Assembly: GCF_014066305.1 (NCBI RefSeq)
Contig: NW_023501041.1
Coordinates: 1,054,001-1,118,000 of the forward strand
Direction: 5' to 3'
DNA from: Letharia columbiana
Taxonomy: Eukaryota; Ascomycota; Lecanoromycetes; Lecanorales; Parmeliaceae
DNA length: 64,000 bases
Shown: one piece after another, positions 12,101-22,894 of the stretch
Numbering within the stretch: the first letter of the stretch is position 1
How the letters are laid out: each line of letters starts with the position of its first letter
The notes under the pieces: generated by a model
What the model saw: the letters and a program-made list of their open reading frames with translations, nothing else
Told to the model about the DNA's origin: nothing
Databases searched by the model: none
Program-made: the position numbers and the translations under genes

Positions 12101-12417
12101 GGTTGGCCTTGATTTAAATGGGGGAAATGCGAAAGCTGCAGGATCGACACTAGGTATCTACGGTCATTTACAATATTCGAGAGGCGCGGTTGAAGCTCCG
12201 CGCTACCCTTAGTGCTGGACTGCTGGTTGGACGCTTTGGTTGGACCCTTCGGACGCGATTGATCAGCCCTGCCAAGAAATCAAGCAGGGCTTAGCTCTTG
12301 GCAAAGTGGTGCAGCTGAGTTGTTGCCTGCCCGAGCCTGCTGACTTCAACAACAAAAGGTTCAATACTACAATCCCCTCCTCTCGAGAGGCGACCTCGAG
12401 CCGTTGTCGCCACCAGC
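12101..12417. promoter_or_regulatory. Shared upstream region of LSM4 and the TM protein
   Basis: A 317-bp divergent intergenic region that must hold both promoters. I see no clear TATA box or other site that I would name. Confidence 0.4.
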
Positions 12418-14158
12418 ATGCGCGGCTTCACCAAGGCGGCAGCTTTGCTGTCATCGACTTGGGCTTCGGCTTTAGTCATACCTGAATCGGGTTCCCTGAG
12501 CACTCCGTCATCAGATGCCGTGATCCAATATCGTAAGGCAACATCTGTAAAGCCCTGACGTTTCTGATTGACTAAGCATACTAATTTTCCTTTAGATCCT
12601 TATGAAGCTCTACTAGAGTTCGGTGCCAGAACTGGCGAACCAATTGATCCAGTATGATGCACAATGTACCGAGTCTTAAAGAGCATTTACCAATAGCGTA
12701 TAGATCGTCACATTCCAGGTCCAGGGTACGGAAAAGGCATGTGGAGAGAGCAATGTCAAGCTTAATGGTCAAGAGCTGGAGACCAAGTGGGAAGGGACGA
12801 CTGCCGAAGGTCACGATTACCTCGACATCTACGGTGGAAGCGAAGCAAAATGGCACATTAGCTGCCTTTACGACGCTGTGCCAACCGATGGAAGCAATTC
12901 CGTCGGAGAAGATGTCGTCCATGTCCTCAGTATCCATTTCGTCAACCCAGCCCGTCGTGGATTTACGGTCTCGTACAAACAGATTGGCCATCCGGCAATC
13001 CTGCGCTTCTTTCCGAGATACCAACCAGCTAATTTCGCTCTTGATCCTGTGCTCGCCAACCAATGGCGGAGGCCGTCCGTAGATTTCGATCCGGATATTA
13101 TGGCAAATGCAGTAAAGAATGATTCAGTCTTGTATGACATTTTGAGTCAAGGCCAAAAGAGCCTCGGGGCTGAACTGACTGCCATCAAAAGTTCCTTGAA
13201 AAAGGGCATGAAGAAGGTAGCTGGTATCTGGTGTCACAAGAGCAAGGGAAAGCCTAGCGAAGTGAAGGCCGTCTCGGTAGAACATTCTAAGATTTCCACT
13301 GACCGACTACTGGAGCCACCTCCCGTATCCTACGAGGAATCAGTTTCCACAACTGAGGCTTCCGGTTCAACGAGCACCACACCTAATCTGTCCGCAGCGG
13401 AAACGCGATCTTTAATATCGACGGAAGCTCTGCAGACATCGACAAGCCCCATAACAACAACTCTTCCCTCTCAACCCAATATTAATACCCACCTCCTTAA
13501 GTCATTTGGCTTGGGACTCATAGTCCTGTCGTGTCTTGCATGGCTCCTCCTACGTTGTCGAGACCCTCGTCGCCGTGTTGACTGTGCCGCTCGCAGGGAG
13601 GAACGCAGAACCAAGCGAATGTATCGTAGGGCTGCGCAGAAGCAAGCATTCGAGAACTGGCTTCGGAGCATTCATCTTAAGTTCAAAGCTCTCCGTTTTA
13701 GGTACGGCTTCGCGCCTCAGGCAGCAATTAGCTGGGATGAGAAACGGACACGTGTGATCGCACAAGAGGCCGTTCTGGAAGATGCTATGGCCGACGACAT
13801 TAGGGCACTCAGAAACGCCCACCGAGTCGTGAGCAGCATTACGGCTGCCGAAGAAGGGAGGCATGACTTCGTGTACGAGGCCGAAGGCTCCGAACGGCGG
13901 AGGAGCGTCTCCACTCTCCCGGGGTACGAGAGTGAGGGTAGCCTACCACCCTCGTATGACGACGCGGGGGATAGCTTCGAGAGAAGCGCTGTGGTCAACG
14001 GGTTTCAATCTATTCCGGTCGACACCGAGTTCACTTCTAACAGCAGTGTCATCTCGACCAGTCCACGAATCAGCCGAGACGGCACAAACAGCGAATTTGA
14101 CGAGAAATTTGAGCAGATAACATTGGAAGCAAGCGGCCCGGCTGGTTCGGGTTTCTGA
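12418..14158 (+). CDS. Secreted-pathway single-pass membrane protein, orphan
   Basis: Exons 12418-12532, 12596-12651 and 12704-14158 give 541 aa. Residues 1 to about 20 form a signal peptide (basic start, AAALLSSTWASA core). A luminal or extracellular region of about 300 residues follows, with several cysteines and an LDIYGGSEAKWHISCLYD segment, then a Ser/Thr-rich stalk. One hydrophobic membrane span lies near residues 322-343 (FGLGLIVLSCLAWLLL). A strongly basic RCRDPRRR stop-transfer follows, then a cytoplasmic tail of about 195 residues, Arg-rich first and Ser/acidic later, with a PPSYDD motif resembling a PY site. Both introns have standard borders and keep the frame. I do not recognise the family; a type I cell-surface or endosomal protein is inference from topology. 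Confidence 0.82.
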
Positions 14159-14638
14159 TCGGTGAGAGGGCTGATAAACGGAGCGAATAGGTATGACGAG
14201 GGGGCTTGGCTGTAGGCCGTTAAATGTACAGTATTTTGGAGCCCTGGATGGAAAGGAGGTGGCGTTCAATTTACGTCTTCATGCCAATGTTCGCACAATG
14301 GGATGTTTCTTCTCCGTATTTACAAGCATATGTAGTCAATACCACTCGTCGATCTTATATCGATCTACACAATTCGAAATCATGATTGTGTATCCTTTGT
14401 GCAATTGCAAAGGAACATAATGCTCCACACGGGTATCCAAATCGAAGTGGACCCCCAATTGGCAATTGGCCACTACGAGTAGCACTAGAAGACGTGCGTT
14501 CGAGAGCGTGATAAACTCTTGACTACACGACTATACTACACAACGCAAAGCTTCGCGCGTAGCTCAAATTGCTCATTATTTTCAAAGTGCCATGGACGGC
14601 CTACGAAGATGCGTCATATTTGACAGTTTCGGATCGTA
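14159..14638. other. Intergenic region upstream of RRG7
   Basis: 480 bp between two plus-strand genes. It holds the 3' UTR of the membrane protein and the RRG7 promoter. Nothing specific was recognised. Confidence 0.4.
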
Positions 14639-15451
14639 ATGTCAGTCCACCGTTCCCTGATTCGCAGTCCCTACCGAGGTCCAAACCCGTACAGATCAAG
14701 CCAGACCACGCTTCATCTCTCTGGCTGCCCGCCACGTCACCGTGACCCACTTACGTGTCGCACACATGCTCATTCCAAGCCCTTTTCGACGGTGCACATC
14801 GGCACATCATACGAGCATCTATGCGCCAGGACACTCCCGCGCCTTGAATTCCAAGATCTGACCCGCACAGGCGGTCCTGACGACAAGGGCATTGATCTAC
14901 TGGGAAAATGGCTGCCATTGTCTCTGCAGTACACCAAGTCCCCACCCCTAAACGTGGTGGTGCAGTGCAAAGCTGTAGCGCGAAAGGCTAGCCCGGAGAT
15001 GATCAGGGAGCTTGAAGGGACCCTCGCTGGCGCGCCGGGTGAATGGAGGGGAGAAGATACGATCGGGCTGTTGTGTGCGAAGAGGGAAGTTACGCGGGGG
15101 GTGAGAGATGCTCTGAGGAGGTCGAAGAGGGCCGTGGTCTGGATCATGATTGAGGATCTTGACGATGCCAAGAAGGACAGGAAGGGAAGTGGAGACGAGG
15201 TTGAAACAGAGGCTGGAGACAGCAAGGAAGTGCAGGAGGGAAAAGGAGGAAGGATCAGGCAGATTTTGTGGAACGATCGGGTACAAGAGTTAGTAGGGAA
15301 GGTCACAGGGACCCGCGTGATCCATATACCTGGAGAGGATGGAGGGCGAATGGAGACGGAAGTGCTCATGTCATACAATGGCATGTTGGCGGTAGCTGAC
15401 GATGTCGGAAAAAGACTGGGGGACGATATTCCAGGTTCCTCGCATCTATGA
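14639..15451 (+). CDS. RRG7: Rrg7-like mitochondrial protein with restriction-endonuclease-like fold
   Basis: A single exon of 270 aa. The first 50 residues are rich in Arg, Ser and His with few acids, which fits a mitochondrial presequence. The core then shows GTSYEHLCARTL, followed by the nuclease-like signature GGPDDKGIDLLGKW (Asp) and VVVQCK (Q-x-K) about 25 residues later. That arrangement matches the PD-(D/E)XK superfamily and the fungal Rrg7/DUF2034 family, whose yeast member is required for respiratory growth. A charged, Lys/Glu-rich insertion lies at about residues 175-205. Catalytic activity of the family is not established as far as I know; the assignment rests on motif order and length. 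Confidence 0.85.
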   Translation: MSVHRSLIRSPYRGPNPYRSSQTTLHLSGCPPRHRDPLTCRTHAHSKPFSTVHIGTSYEHLCARTLPRLEFQDLTRTGGPDDKGIDLLGKWLPLSLQYTKSPPLNVVVQCKAVARKASPEMIRELEGTLAGAPGEWRGEDTIGLLCAKREVTRGVRDALRRSKRAVVWIMIEDLDDAKKDRKGSGDEVETEAGDSKEVQEGKGGRIRQILWNDRVQELVGKVTGTRVIHIPGEDGGRMETEVLMSYNGMLAVADDVGKRLGDDIPGSSHL

Positions 15452-15746
15452 CGGTTCGGTTGAACAAATAGGCCATGTTCACCCAGCTACGCTAAATTTG
15501 TCATCTTTTCCGGCCGCATACCTCGGAACGGTTTCATCGTAGTCTGGCTGCCTCCCTATCTGTGTTGCTGTTGAGATCAGTGTCGAGCCGCCTCAACCGA
15601 AACTTGAATCTGTCTGGTACGAGACTCCCGGGCACAAATAGCGGCAGCCTTAATGCTTTGTAAACGTCAAATATCTATCATCTATCTTCTATCATCATCT
15701 TTTCAATAAGACCACTCGGCATGTGTTGGAGGGCCTCATGCACGTA

Positions 15747-17734
15747 TCAAGCCTCACGTGCTCTCTCCCTCTCTTTACGCTTCTTCAAGTTTGCGATCCA
15801 GTCGTGGTGTATACTCCAAAGGCTTATTCCCACGCCAACCAAGCTTGCCCCCAGCGTGACAAAATACGCGTTACGATAACAGTACAACCCGTCTTTGCAA
15901 TCTCGCTGCCCGCCAGGTAGGATGATCGAATGCCGGTCATAGATGTGGCCGTAGACCAGATTGAAGATGTTACCGAAGACAATAGGCGCAAGCGTCATGC
16001 TGCCCCAGTTTTGACTGAAGCCATTCACGCCGAAGGTTTCTGCAACGAGTGCTGGGTAGACGCCGAAGAGGAAACCGTAGGCTAGGCCGGTCAAACCAGA
16101 CAAGAAGCCAAGAAGGTGAGGATTATCAATTTGGGTCCCGCAAACTTGGGCGAAAAGAAAAATTGTGCTGGATATGAAGAGGCACCAAAAACGGCTCATT
16201 CCCAGCTTCCTGACAATGATATCGGAACCAATACCTGGGCAAATGAAATTAGCGTTGGGTTTCGGGAGTATACAGCATTGACGTACCGCTGGCGAGCCGT
16301 CCACAAAAACTCATGAAGGAGAGGATCTCGACATGCATCAATTGTCGTTCTTGTACGAATTCTGAGGAGGCACTGTCGTCGTAATGATGCCATAGCGCTC
16401 TAGCCTGTAAAATAGGTGAGAATGTTCAACGAAACAACAAGAAATTAGGAAGATTTACATCGCTTCCGATATTGCTGAGCAGCTTGTTAGTCTGACATCC
16501 CTCCAAGATGGAAACAGCGATTTACTTGCTTGATCGTCATTATGCCCAAGCCCGTCAATAGGCCCATTAACACCCATAGTAGGTAGAACTTCGTGTGTGA
16601 AAGCATCGCTAAACCTCGTATATCTACATCGTGTGAGTCATGATCCGTTGCAATTTTTGCCCCGCCTTCCTCATAAGGTATATCGCCGGGACACGACCCA
16701 GAAGACTTAGACAACAAAGATGTGGTCTCTTCTGTGCCTTGGCTAGGGACTTCATGTCGATTAAAACTTGAAGGATCCTTGGGTGCATCTTCATGAAATT
16801 TGATAGACTCAGGTTGCATACCTGGTTCATGAGACAAGTGACGGACGATGTGCCTACTGTCTTCAGATTTGGAACGTTGAAGTAATGTTGAGGCATCCGA
16901 GCCGCTTCGTTCGAGTGAGCCGGGCAGAGGATCATAAGACTGCGGGACTGGCACAATGCGAAGGAGGAAACTACCGATGAAAGGGATCGTGAACGTAGCG
17001 ATGGCTAACAAGAGGAGCAGATCTAGAGTATTGTCCGGGAAGGCTAAGGACGATACGGATGCGAAGACAAAGGCGCTCAGGCCGAAGGCTGCTAGGGGAA
17101 AGGCGGTCGCGGCACCACGGTGATCCGGCCAATTCAAAGCGGCTGAAACTGTGAGTTTCCGGCGACCGTGTTGACGTAGGAAGCCTTACATGTCTTGACA
17201 GCGCCTGCGAAAGAAGCGCAACCCCCCACGCCTGTCAGAAAAGCGAAGAAACATAGCCACGGCAACGATATTGAACCAGGACCTCCATCATATGCTGTGG
17301 CGATGTCAAAAACCTGACCTTTTGGGCCGCATAGGGCTCCATACCTCTATATAGCGAGAAGTAGCCCACTCCCAACGACACGGCACCCAAGAGAGCGCCT
17401 GGCCGAGGACCTCTTGTATCAACCAGTAGACCTATCGGGATGCCGGCGCTGTACATGCCCAGATTGCCGAATGTACCCTGCGAGACATGAGATGCATGTC
17501 TAACGCTTTTTCAAAGAAGATGGCCCACAATCAAATTGCTCTGGGTTGAGGAGAGCTTCAACTTTTCTGCAAATGCTGGTGCCCATGCCGAGTACGCATA
17601 CTGTCCATGCGGTCAGCGTGTTACACAAAGACAAATGTTGCTGGCATATCCACATTAGTCCCGCATGCCAGTGATATAAGAGTGGCTGCAATCACTGATA
17701 GTACTCTCGCTGTCCTCAACCTGTTTCCTGACAT
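15747..17734 (-). CDS. MCH1: Major facilitator transporter Mch1
   Basis: Eight exons on the minus strand: 17734-17654, 17600-17529, 17477-17345, 17294-17190, 17142-16526, 16482-16459, 16404-16287 and 16234-15747, giving 545 aa. All introns are GT-AG, 43 to 54 nt, and conserve frame. Exon 6 is only 24 nt. The protein has about 12 membrane segments in two halves. The first half opens with LSVIAATLISLACGTNYAYS and carries GPRPGALLGA. A hydrophilic, Ser-rich loop of about 100 residues follows, then the second half with HYDDSASSEFVQERQ and GLTGLAYGFLFGVYP. These blocks match the monocarboxylate-porter-like fungal Mch1 group, vacuolar in yeast; the substrate is not known. The tail is basic. It is divergent from TMS1, with 372 bp between the start codons. 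Confidence 0.92.
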
Positions 17735-18106
17735 TGTAGTAGTAATTTGTAATTGGCTAGGCGGGCAGAAGGTCTTTGAGAGACGGTGATTGCTCGTCAC
17801 CACCTCTTCACGATGGCGAAGCAAGTAGCATCATATCTGCATACAAGGATACAAGGATGAATTAATCAATTTGGACGGAAAAAAGTTGCATACAGAGTAT
17901 GGTCAGGATCAACAGCCGTTACGCTGGTGGACAACTTATCAGTGCCAAGAGAATGATATCATACGGGATTGGTTGATTTTAAGCGCCTACCCTAGAATAC
18001 ATCGAGCACGTCCCACTGGTCGCATCAAACACGAATATTGTCATACACCTCCGCCGTATCGCCTTCAACCTCGAAATCGCGAGAAGAAAGTACCTTGGTG
18101 GACACC
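17735..18106. promoter_or_regulatory. Shared upstream region of MCH1 and TMS1
   Basis: A 372-bp divergent intergenic region. It contains the presumed promoters of both genes; no individual site stands out. Confidence 0.4.
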
Positions 18107-19728
18107 ATGGGGGCTTTACTCTCCCTTCCGCTCTTGGCTGTCCCGAGTCTTGGGACGGTGAGTTGGCCCCGCTGCTTTTGTTCCGGCGGGCGTTGCCTCA
18201 ACCATCCGTACTGACTGACCTATCTGTAGCTGATGACCTTTGGAGCCTCCTGTTGCGGAGCAGCCACTTGTTCTGCAGTATGCAGTTCCTGTGGGAAATT
18301 TCAGAGCAGGTAGATATCCTTTGGGCCGTTGCGAGGATGTATAGCTAACAGGAGACAAGCATGGCCACTCGCATCGCCTACGCAGTCATCCTCCTACTCA
18401 ATTCAATAATATCTTGGCTCATGCTCACACCATGGGCCCTCAAGAAGCTGGAACATCTGACTTTGGACTACATGGCGATAACCTGTCAAGGAAAGCAGTG
18501 CTATGGTTTCGTCGCTGTCCAGCGGGTCAACTTTGCTCTCGGTCTATTCCACTTCGCTCTTGCAATTCTGCTGCTCGGTGTCAAATCTTCTAGGGATGGA
18601 CGAGCTGCTTTACAAAACGGTTACTGGGGGCCTAAGATCATCATCTGGCTGGCTTTCGTTGTCATGACCTTCTTCATTCCCGAGGCTTTCTTCCAAGTCT
18701 GGGGCAAATACTTCGCATTGGCCGGAGCCATGATGTTTGTGCTCCTGGGACTCATCCTTCTAGTCGATCTTGCCCACACTTGGGCTGAATTCTGCTTGGA
18801 GAAGATCGAAAACTATGATTCGAAGGCATGGAGGGGCGTTCTCATTGGATCGACGCTTGGCATGTATACCATGTCGTTCGCCATGACCATCGTCATGTAT
18901 ATTTTCTTCGCAAACAGTGGCTGCGCAATGAATCAAGCCGCAATTACCGTACGTTGATCTATAATCTTACAAACCATGCTACCGCTAATAAGCGTCTAGG
19001 TGAACCTCATCGTCCTGCTCATAATCTCCGCCATCTCGGTCCACCCCGTGATTCAAGAATATAACCCCCAGGCTGGCCTCGCACAGTCCGCTATGGTTGC
19101 CGTCTACTGCACCTACCTTACTATGTCCGCCGTATCCATGGAGCCCGATGACCACCACTGCAATCCTCTCATCCGTGCTAGTGGCACTCGCACAGCGTCA
19201 ATCGTCATCGGCGCGATCGTTACCATGCTTACAATCGCCTACACCACTACCCGTGCTGCCACTCAGGGTATTGCTCTAGGCAGCCAAACTAGCCACTCAT
19301 ACAGCAAGCTTGGTTCAGAAGAGGCCGCAGAGCATGGTCTCGTCGACACTCAGCCCTCTGCATCTCGCCGCGAAATGCGCGCCGAAGCCCTCCGTGCTGC
19401 GGTCGAAGCTGGCAGTCTGCCTGCTAATGCTCTTGACGACGATGACGAAGACGAAGAGTCCAATGACGACCACGGCGGTAAAGACGATGAGAGACGAGGC
19501 ACGCAATACAACTACTCCCTTTTCCACGTCATCTTCCTGCTGGCTACATGCTGGGTTGCTACCTTACTCACGCAAAACATCGATTTCGAGAACGCTGGTG
19601 ACTTTGCAGCTGTTGGGAGGACATATTGGGCTAGTTGGGTGAAGATTGTGAGCGCATGGGTGGCGTATGGCATTTACACATGGAGTCTGGTGGCGCCGGT
19701 TACGATGCCGGACCGCTTTGGCTATTAA
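18107..19728 (+). CDS. TMS1: Serine incorporator (Serinc/TMS1) membrane protein
   Basis: Exons 18107-18157, 18230-18309, 18360-18948 and 19000-19728 give 482 aa. About ten membrane segments are visible. The N-terminus MGALLSLPLLAVPSLGT and the cysteine-rich SCCGAATCSAVCSSCGK block are family hallmarks, as are the LTPWALKKLEHLT and WIxF-type helices. A hydrophilic acidic loop (Asp/Glu run, about residues 385-410) separates the last two membrane segments, ending near VAPVTMPDRFGY. Serinc/Tms1 proteins sit in endosomal, vacuolar or plasma membranes and are linked to lipid scrambling or serine-lipid metabolism; the exact role in fungi is uncertain. The start codon was chosen because it supplies the conserved MGxLLS start upstream of the cysteine cluster. 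Confidence 0.94.
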
Positions 19729-20384
19729 GAGGAGCACAGTAGCTTTGATCCAGATATGGGCATTTTTTGCGGAGCTGTTGCCAGGGTGTGCGTGGGCATT
19801 GGCTGCCAAGGGTTAACATCGGATGGTGTTTATGGGTTCATCATCGGTACTAGGGTGTTACGTACATAGTATAGGCAGTCAATGTGAACGGATGCGAGGA
19901 GGCTCTCATCAGTCGATATATCACATTCTCAAAACACGAACTTACTTCAATCTGGTGGTGATGTCTCAAATCTAGAAACAGGCCTCTTCAGATGTGTGTG
20001 TGTGTATTGATGTCATGTGTTTCTCAAGTCCGTAGGCCTTTGGCTCTCAGCATAGATTGCCACCTATTAAACGGCACCGTCATACGAGTAAAGTACATGT
20101 AAACGCCTAACGGAAGGGTATTAAAACTCGCATTCTTGATCATAAACTTTTTTCGATGCTGGACAACATGAATTGAATGAAAATCGTGATAATGGTACAG
20201 GTGTCCGTAGACTTCGAACAAAAGAAAACCCGAGGTCGAAGATTAACATTAAGGTGTGCTGCAGCTCACATGTCCCTTTTGGATGTGAGATTCTAACAGT
20301 TGCAGAAGGCGTTCATCGTCTGATATCATCAAAAAGCGGAATGGTCAATACTGGTAACGGTCCAGAATGGGCGTGTTGGTAAGG
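19729..20384. other. Convergent intergenic region
   Basis: 656 bp between the 3' ends of TMS1 and the GATA factor. A short GT dinucleotide run lies at about 19993-20006. No gene is recognised. Confidence 0.4.
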
Positions 20385-22224
20385 TTAGGCGTGCAACCCG
20401 TTGGTGAAGGCTTGAGGCGGCTCTGGGTACTCCGAGGAGTCTGAGATGCGACTTCTCTTGGCAGGTCGTGATTCCGGCTGCTCGCCTCGTAATTCCGCAA
20501 CCTCACGCTCAAGCTCGTCAACCTGGCGCTTCAAGTCCTCTTCCCGGTGCAGCGCCTGGTCTAAAGACTGACGCAGCTGGCTCTCGGAGTCTTTGGGAAG
20601 CATCTCCGCTTGTGGGGCGCCACCTTGTTCATACTGATTGACCGTGCCCTTGTATAGGTCGTTGATGACCTCCAACTCGCTCACCCGCGTCTTCAAAAAG
20701 GTATTCGCTTGTAGTAGCCCTTCGTATGTCTGTGGGGGTTCTAAGTTGCGGTCATTGAAAGATGACGTGGAGCCTGGCGAAGGATGACGCAGCTGAAACG
20801 CAGGTATTGCGGGAGACTGGAATGCATGCTCCGCTGACGAGACACCGTCGAAGACATGTTGAGGAGCGATGTTGGAAGGATGAGCGGGGGTTTCGTTGTG
20901 CGAGACCGGAGAATTTGATCGGTCGGACCCAGAATTGTGGCCAACTCGCTGATTGTTGGCATAATTTGGATAATTTGGAGGAGGAGTACCCTCTGATTGA
21001 GACGTGGGCAAGCCGTTACCGTCAAACAGCGACTTCATCACTTTTGTTAGTATAGTTCTTTGCGCACTTCGAATGTGCTTACCTTTCGCTTCTGCCCCTG
21101 ACCTGCGGTTTTGACACGATTGCGACTCTTGATTACATCTGTTTTGAGGGATATAGGCCGAGGCGTACCATGAAGCTTGAGGAAGAGGCCACATGCATTG
21201 CAGAGGACGGATCCCATCTCGTCGCGTCGCCAGAGAGGTGTTGTAGACGTAGTACAGTTCTGGCATACTGGCTGTAGGTTCCCAGGCTCACGGTCAGCAA
21301 ATGTTGCCATATTTCACACAAATACCCGCAACCACAATTTTCGCCGCTCTCGAATTAGTCCTCGGCCTCTTCACTTCACTTCAGCCCGGAACGTTTTTTC
21401 AAAGCGTTGAAAACAGAGAAGAACGAAGCCCGATAAGCGATAAGTAATAAGCTCTTTAGCGCGCAGAAAGGGATCTGTGGCCCGCCAGCAATCCAAAAAC
21501 GTGGTCGCAAAGCCGAACTTGTGAAATACTCTGATAGAGATCATGCCATACATCTGAAAAACACGTCGGTCTTCTTCGCGCTCAGATTCTTGCACGCGAG
21601 GGGTCGTGAAGGGAACTATCCTAAGTAAACCAGCTGAAGATACTCACAGGGACGTTGCCTTGACCTGTAGTCGCAGCAGGTAACGATGTAGCATAGCTCA
21701 TGGTTTGGGAGACATCATTGTACGCCCTATCAGCATCCAGCCGTCAGCCTCAGTCTTGTCCAATCTCAGCCACGTGTAATTGTTCGGCGCTCAAGACTAA
21801 GCGCCCACTCACGGGGGTGAAGCCAGAAAATACAGCCAAGGGGGAAGCGTGAGAATATAGGGTGCGTTGCGTAATGGGGTAGTTACCGGAGATGCGGCGA
21901 CGGAACAGAGGCGACTGAAGCCAGGGTGACTAGAGCAGGAAGTTCGAGGTGGAGATTTGCTTGGTGGGAACGTTGCTGTGTTGAGGCCGAGGACCGCCGA
22001 GAGGAGTCGTGGTTGAGGCTGGACGATGGCGAAGGCGCCCGAATATCTGCTGCAGGAGCCGTTTTAAAGGCTGGCAGATCCGGGATCTGATGTGTAGAAG
22101 GCAATGGAAGTGTGGGATCCAAGGGGGAGTGTCTGTAGATGAGGGGTACTGATACCGAAGCCGTGGTTGCGGTTGTGGGGGATGTAGAGTGGAAGAATGG
22201 AGTTGGAAGCGCTTGGTACCGCAA
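20385..22224 (-). CDS. areB: GATA transcription factor with C-terminal coiled coil (AreB/Asd4 type)
   Basis: Minus-strand exons: open frame to 21887, then 21726-21648, 21271-21083 and 21032-20385. One GATA zinc finger, C-x2-C-x17-C-x2-C ([19 protein letters not shown], then CNAC), is followed by the basic [18 protein letters not shown] arm. A long C-terminal coiled coil (about 60 residues of [12 protein letters not shown] heptads) precedes a basic SRPAKRSRI motif. That layout is typical of AreB/Asd4/NreB factors, which dimerise and act against AreA in nitrogen control. The 5' exon encodes [18 protein letters not shown] and [16 protein letters not shown], in frame and spliced cleanly, but holds no ATG; an upstream in-frame stop is at 22314-22312. 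Translation may start at a spliced upstream ATG, at a near-cognate codon (a TTG at 22224 is used as the boundary here), or at ATG 21701 for a 296-aa short form. Intron 2 is long (376 nt). Confidence 0.85.
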
Positions 22225-22894
22225 GGAGGTAGTCGGAAGGTGTTGGCGAAGAAGAGTGTGTTGAGTGTTGTTCGTGGTGTTCGTGGTGTTTTCCCGGGAC
22301 GCGATAGTTGATTAAGGAGCGAGGATTAAATTAAAGTTGCTTATACAAATGAACGCGCTGGCATTATTAGGTTGGGTAAAGGCAGAAGCAGAAGTAGAAG
22401 CAGAGGCAGAAGCAGATTACACGTAAAAGTACAAATGGTTGAAGGATAGCATGGGTTTACGTCGTGGGCGTGGGCGTGGGCGTGAGTATTTGGCTTGGAG
22501 GGAGAAAATATGCCCAGGGCCCCAGGGGCAAATCGCGATATTAGATAAAAGGGATGATGAGGCGATCTGCCGCCCTGCACTTATTATTTTAAAGCACTTC
22601 AAAAGCAATTAAAAGCACTCAAAGCATATTGGAACAGCAGGGGAGCTATTTTAGGCTCTTGTCATTTCACTTGCTCTTCATCCCCTCCAAATACTCATCA
22701 TGGAGTTGTTGGATTCGAAAATGAGTTGGTCTTTAAGGATGCGTCCTTCATCTCCTTGCGCCTGAGAGGTTTCAAAACTCAAGCAAGCAAGCCAATCTCG
22801 CCTGCAAGAATCCTTTACACCCAAAAATCACACGCTGGTAGACGCGTTCCATTACTTTAGCAGAAGCGTCCGTGTCCTGTCAAAATGGCATGAT
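22225..22894. promoter_or_regulatory. Upstream region shared by the GATA factor and PMS1
   Basis: About 670 bp. It holds a polypurine run of GCAGAAG-like units at about 22380-22417 and a tandem GTGGGC hexamer (about four copies, 22463-22485), both on the transcribed side of the GATA-factor leader. The hexamer resembles GC-box-like sites, but function is a guess. Confidence 0.4.
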
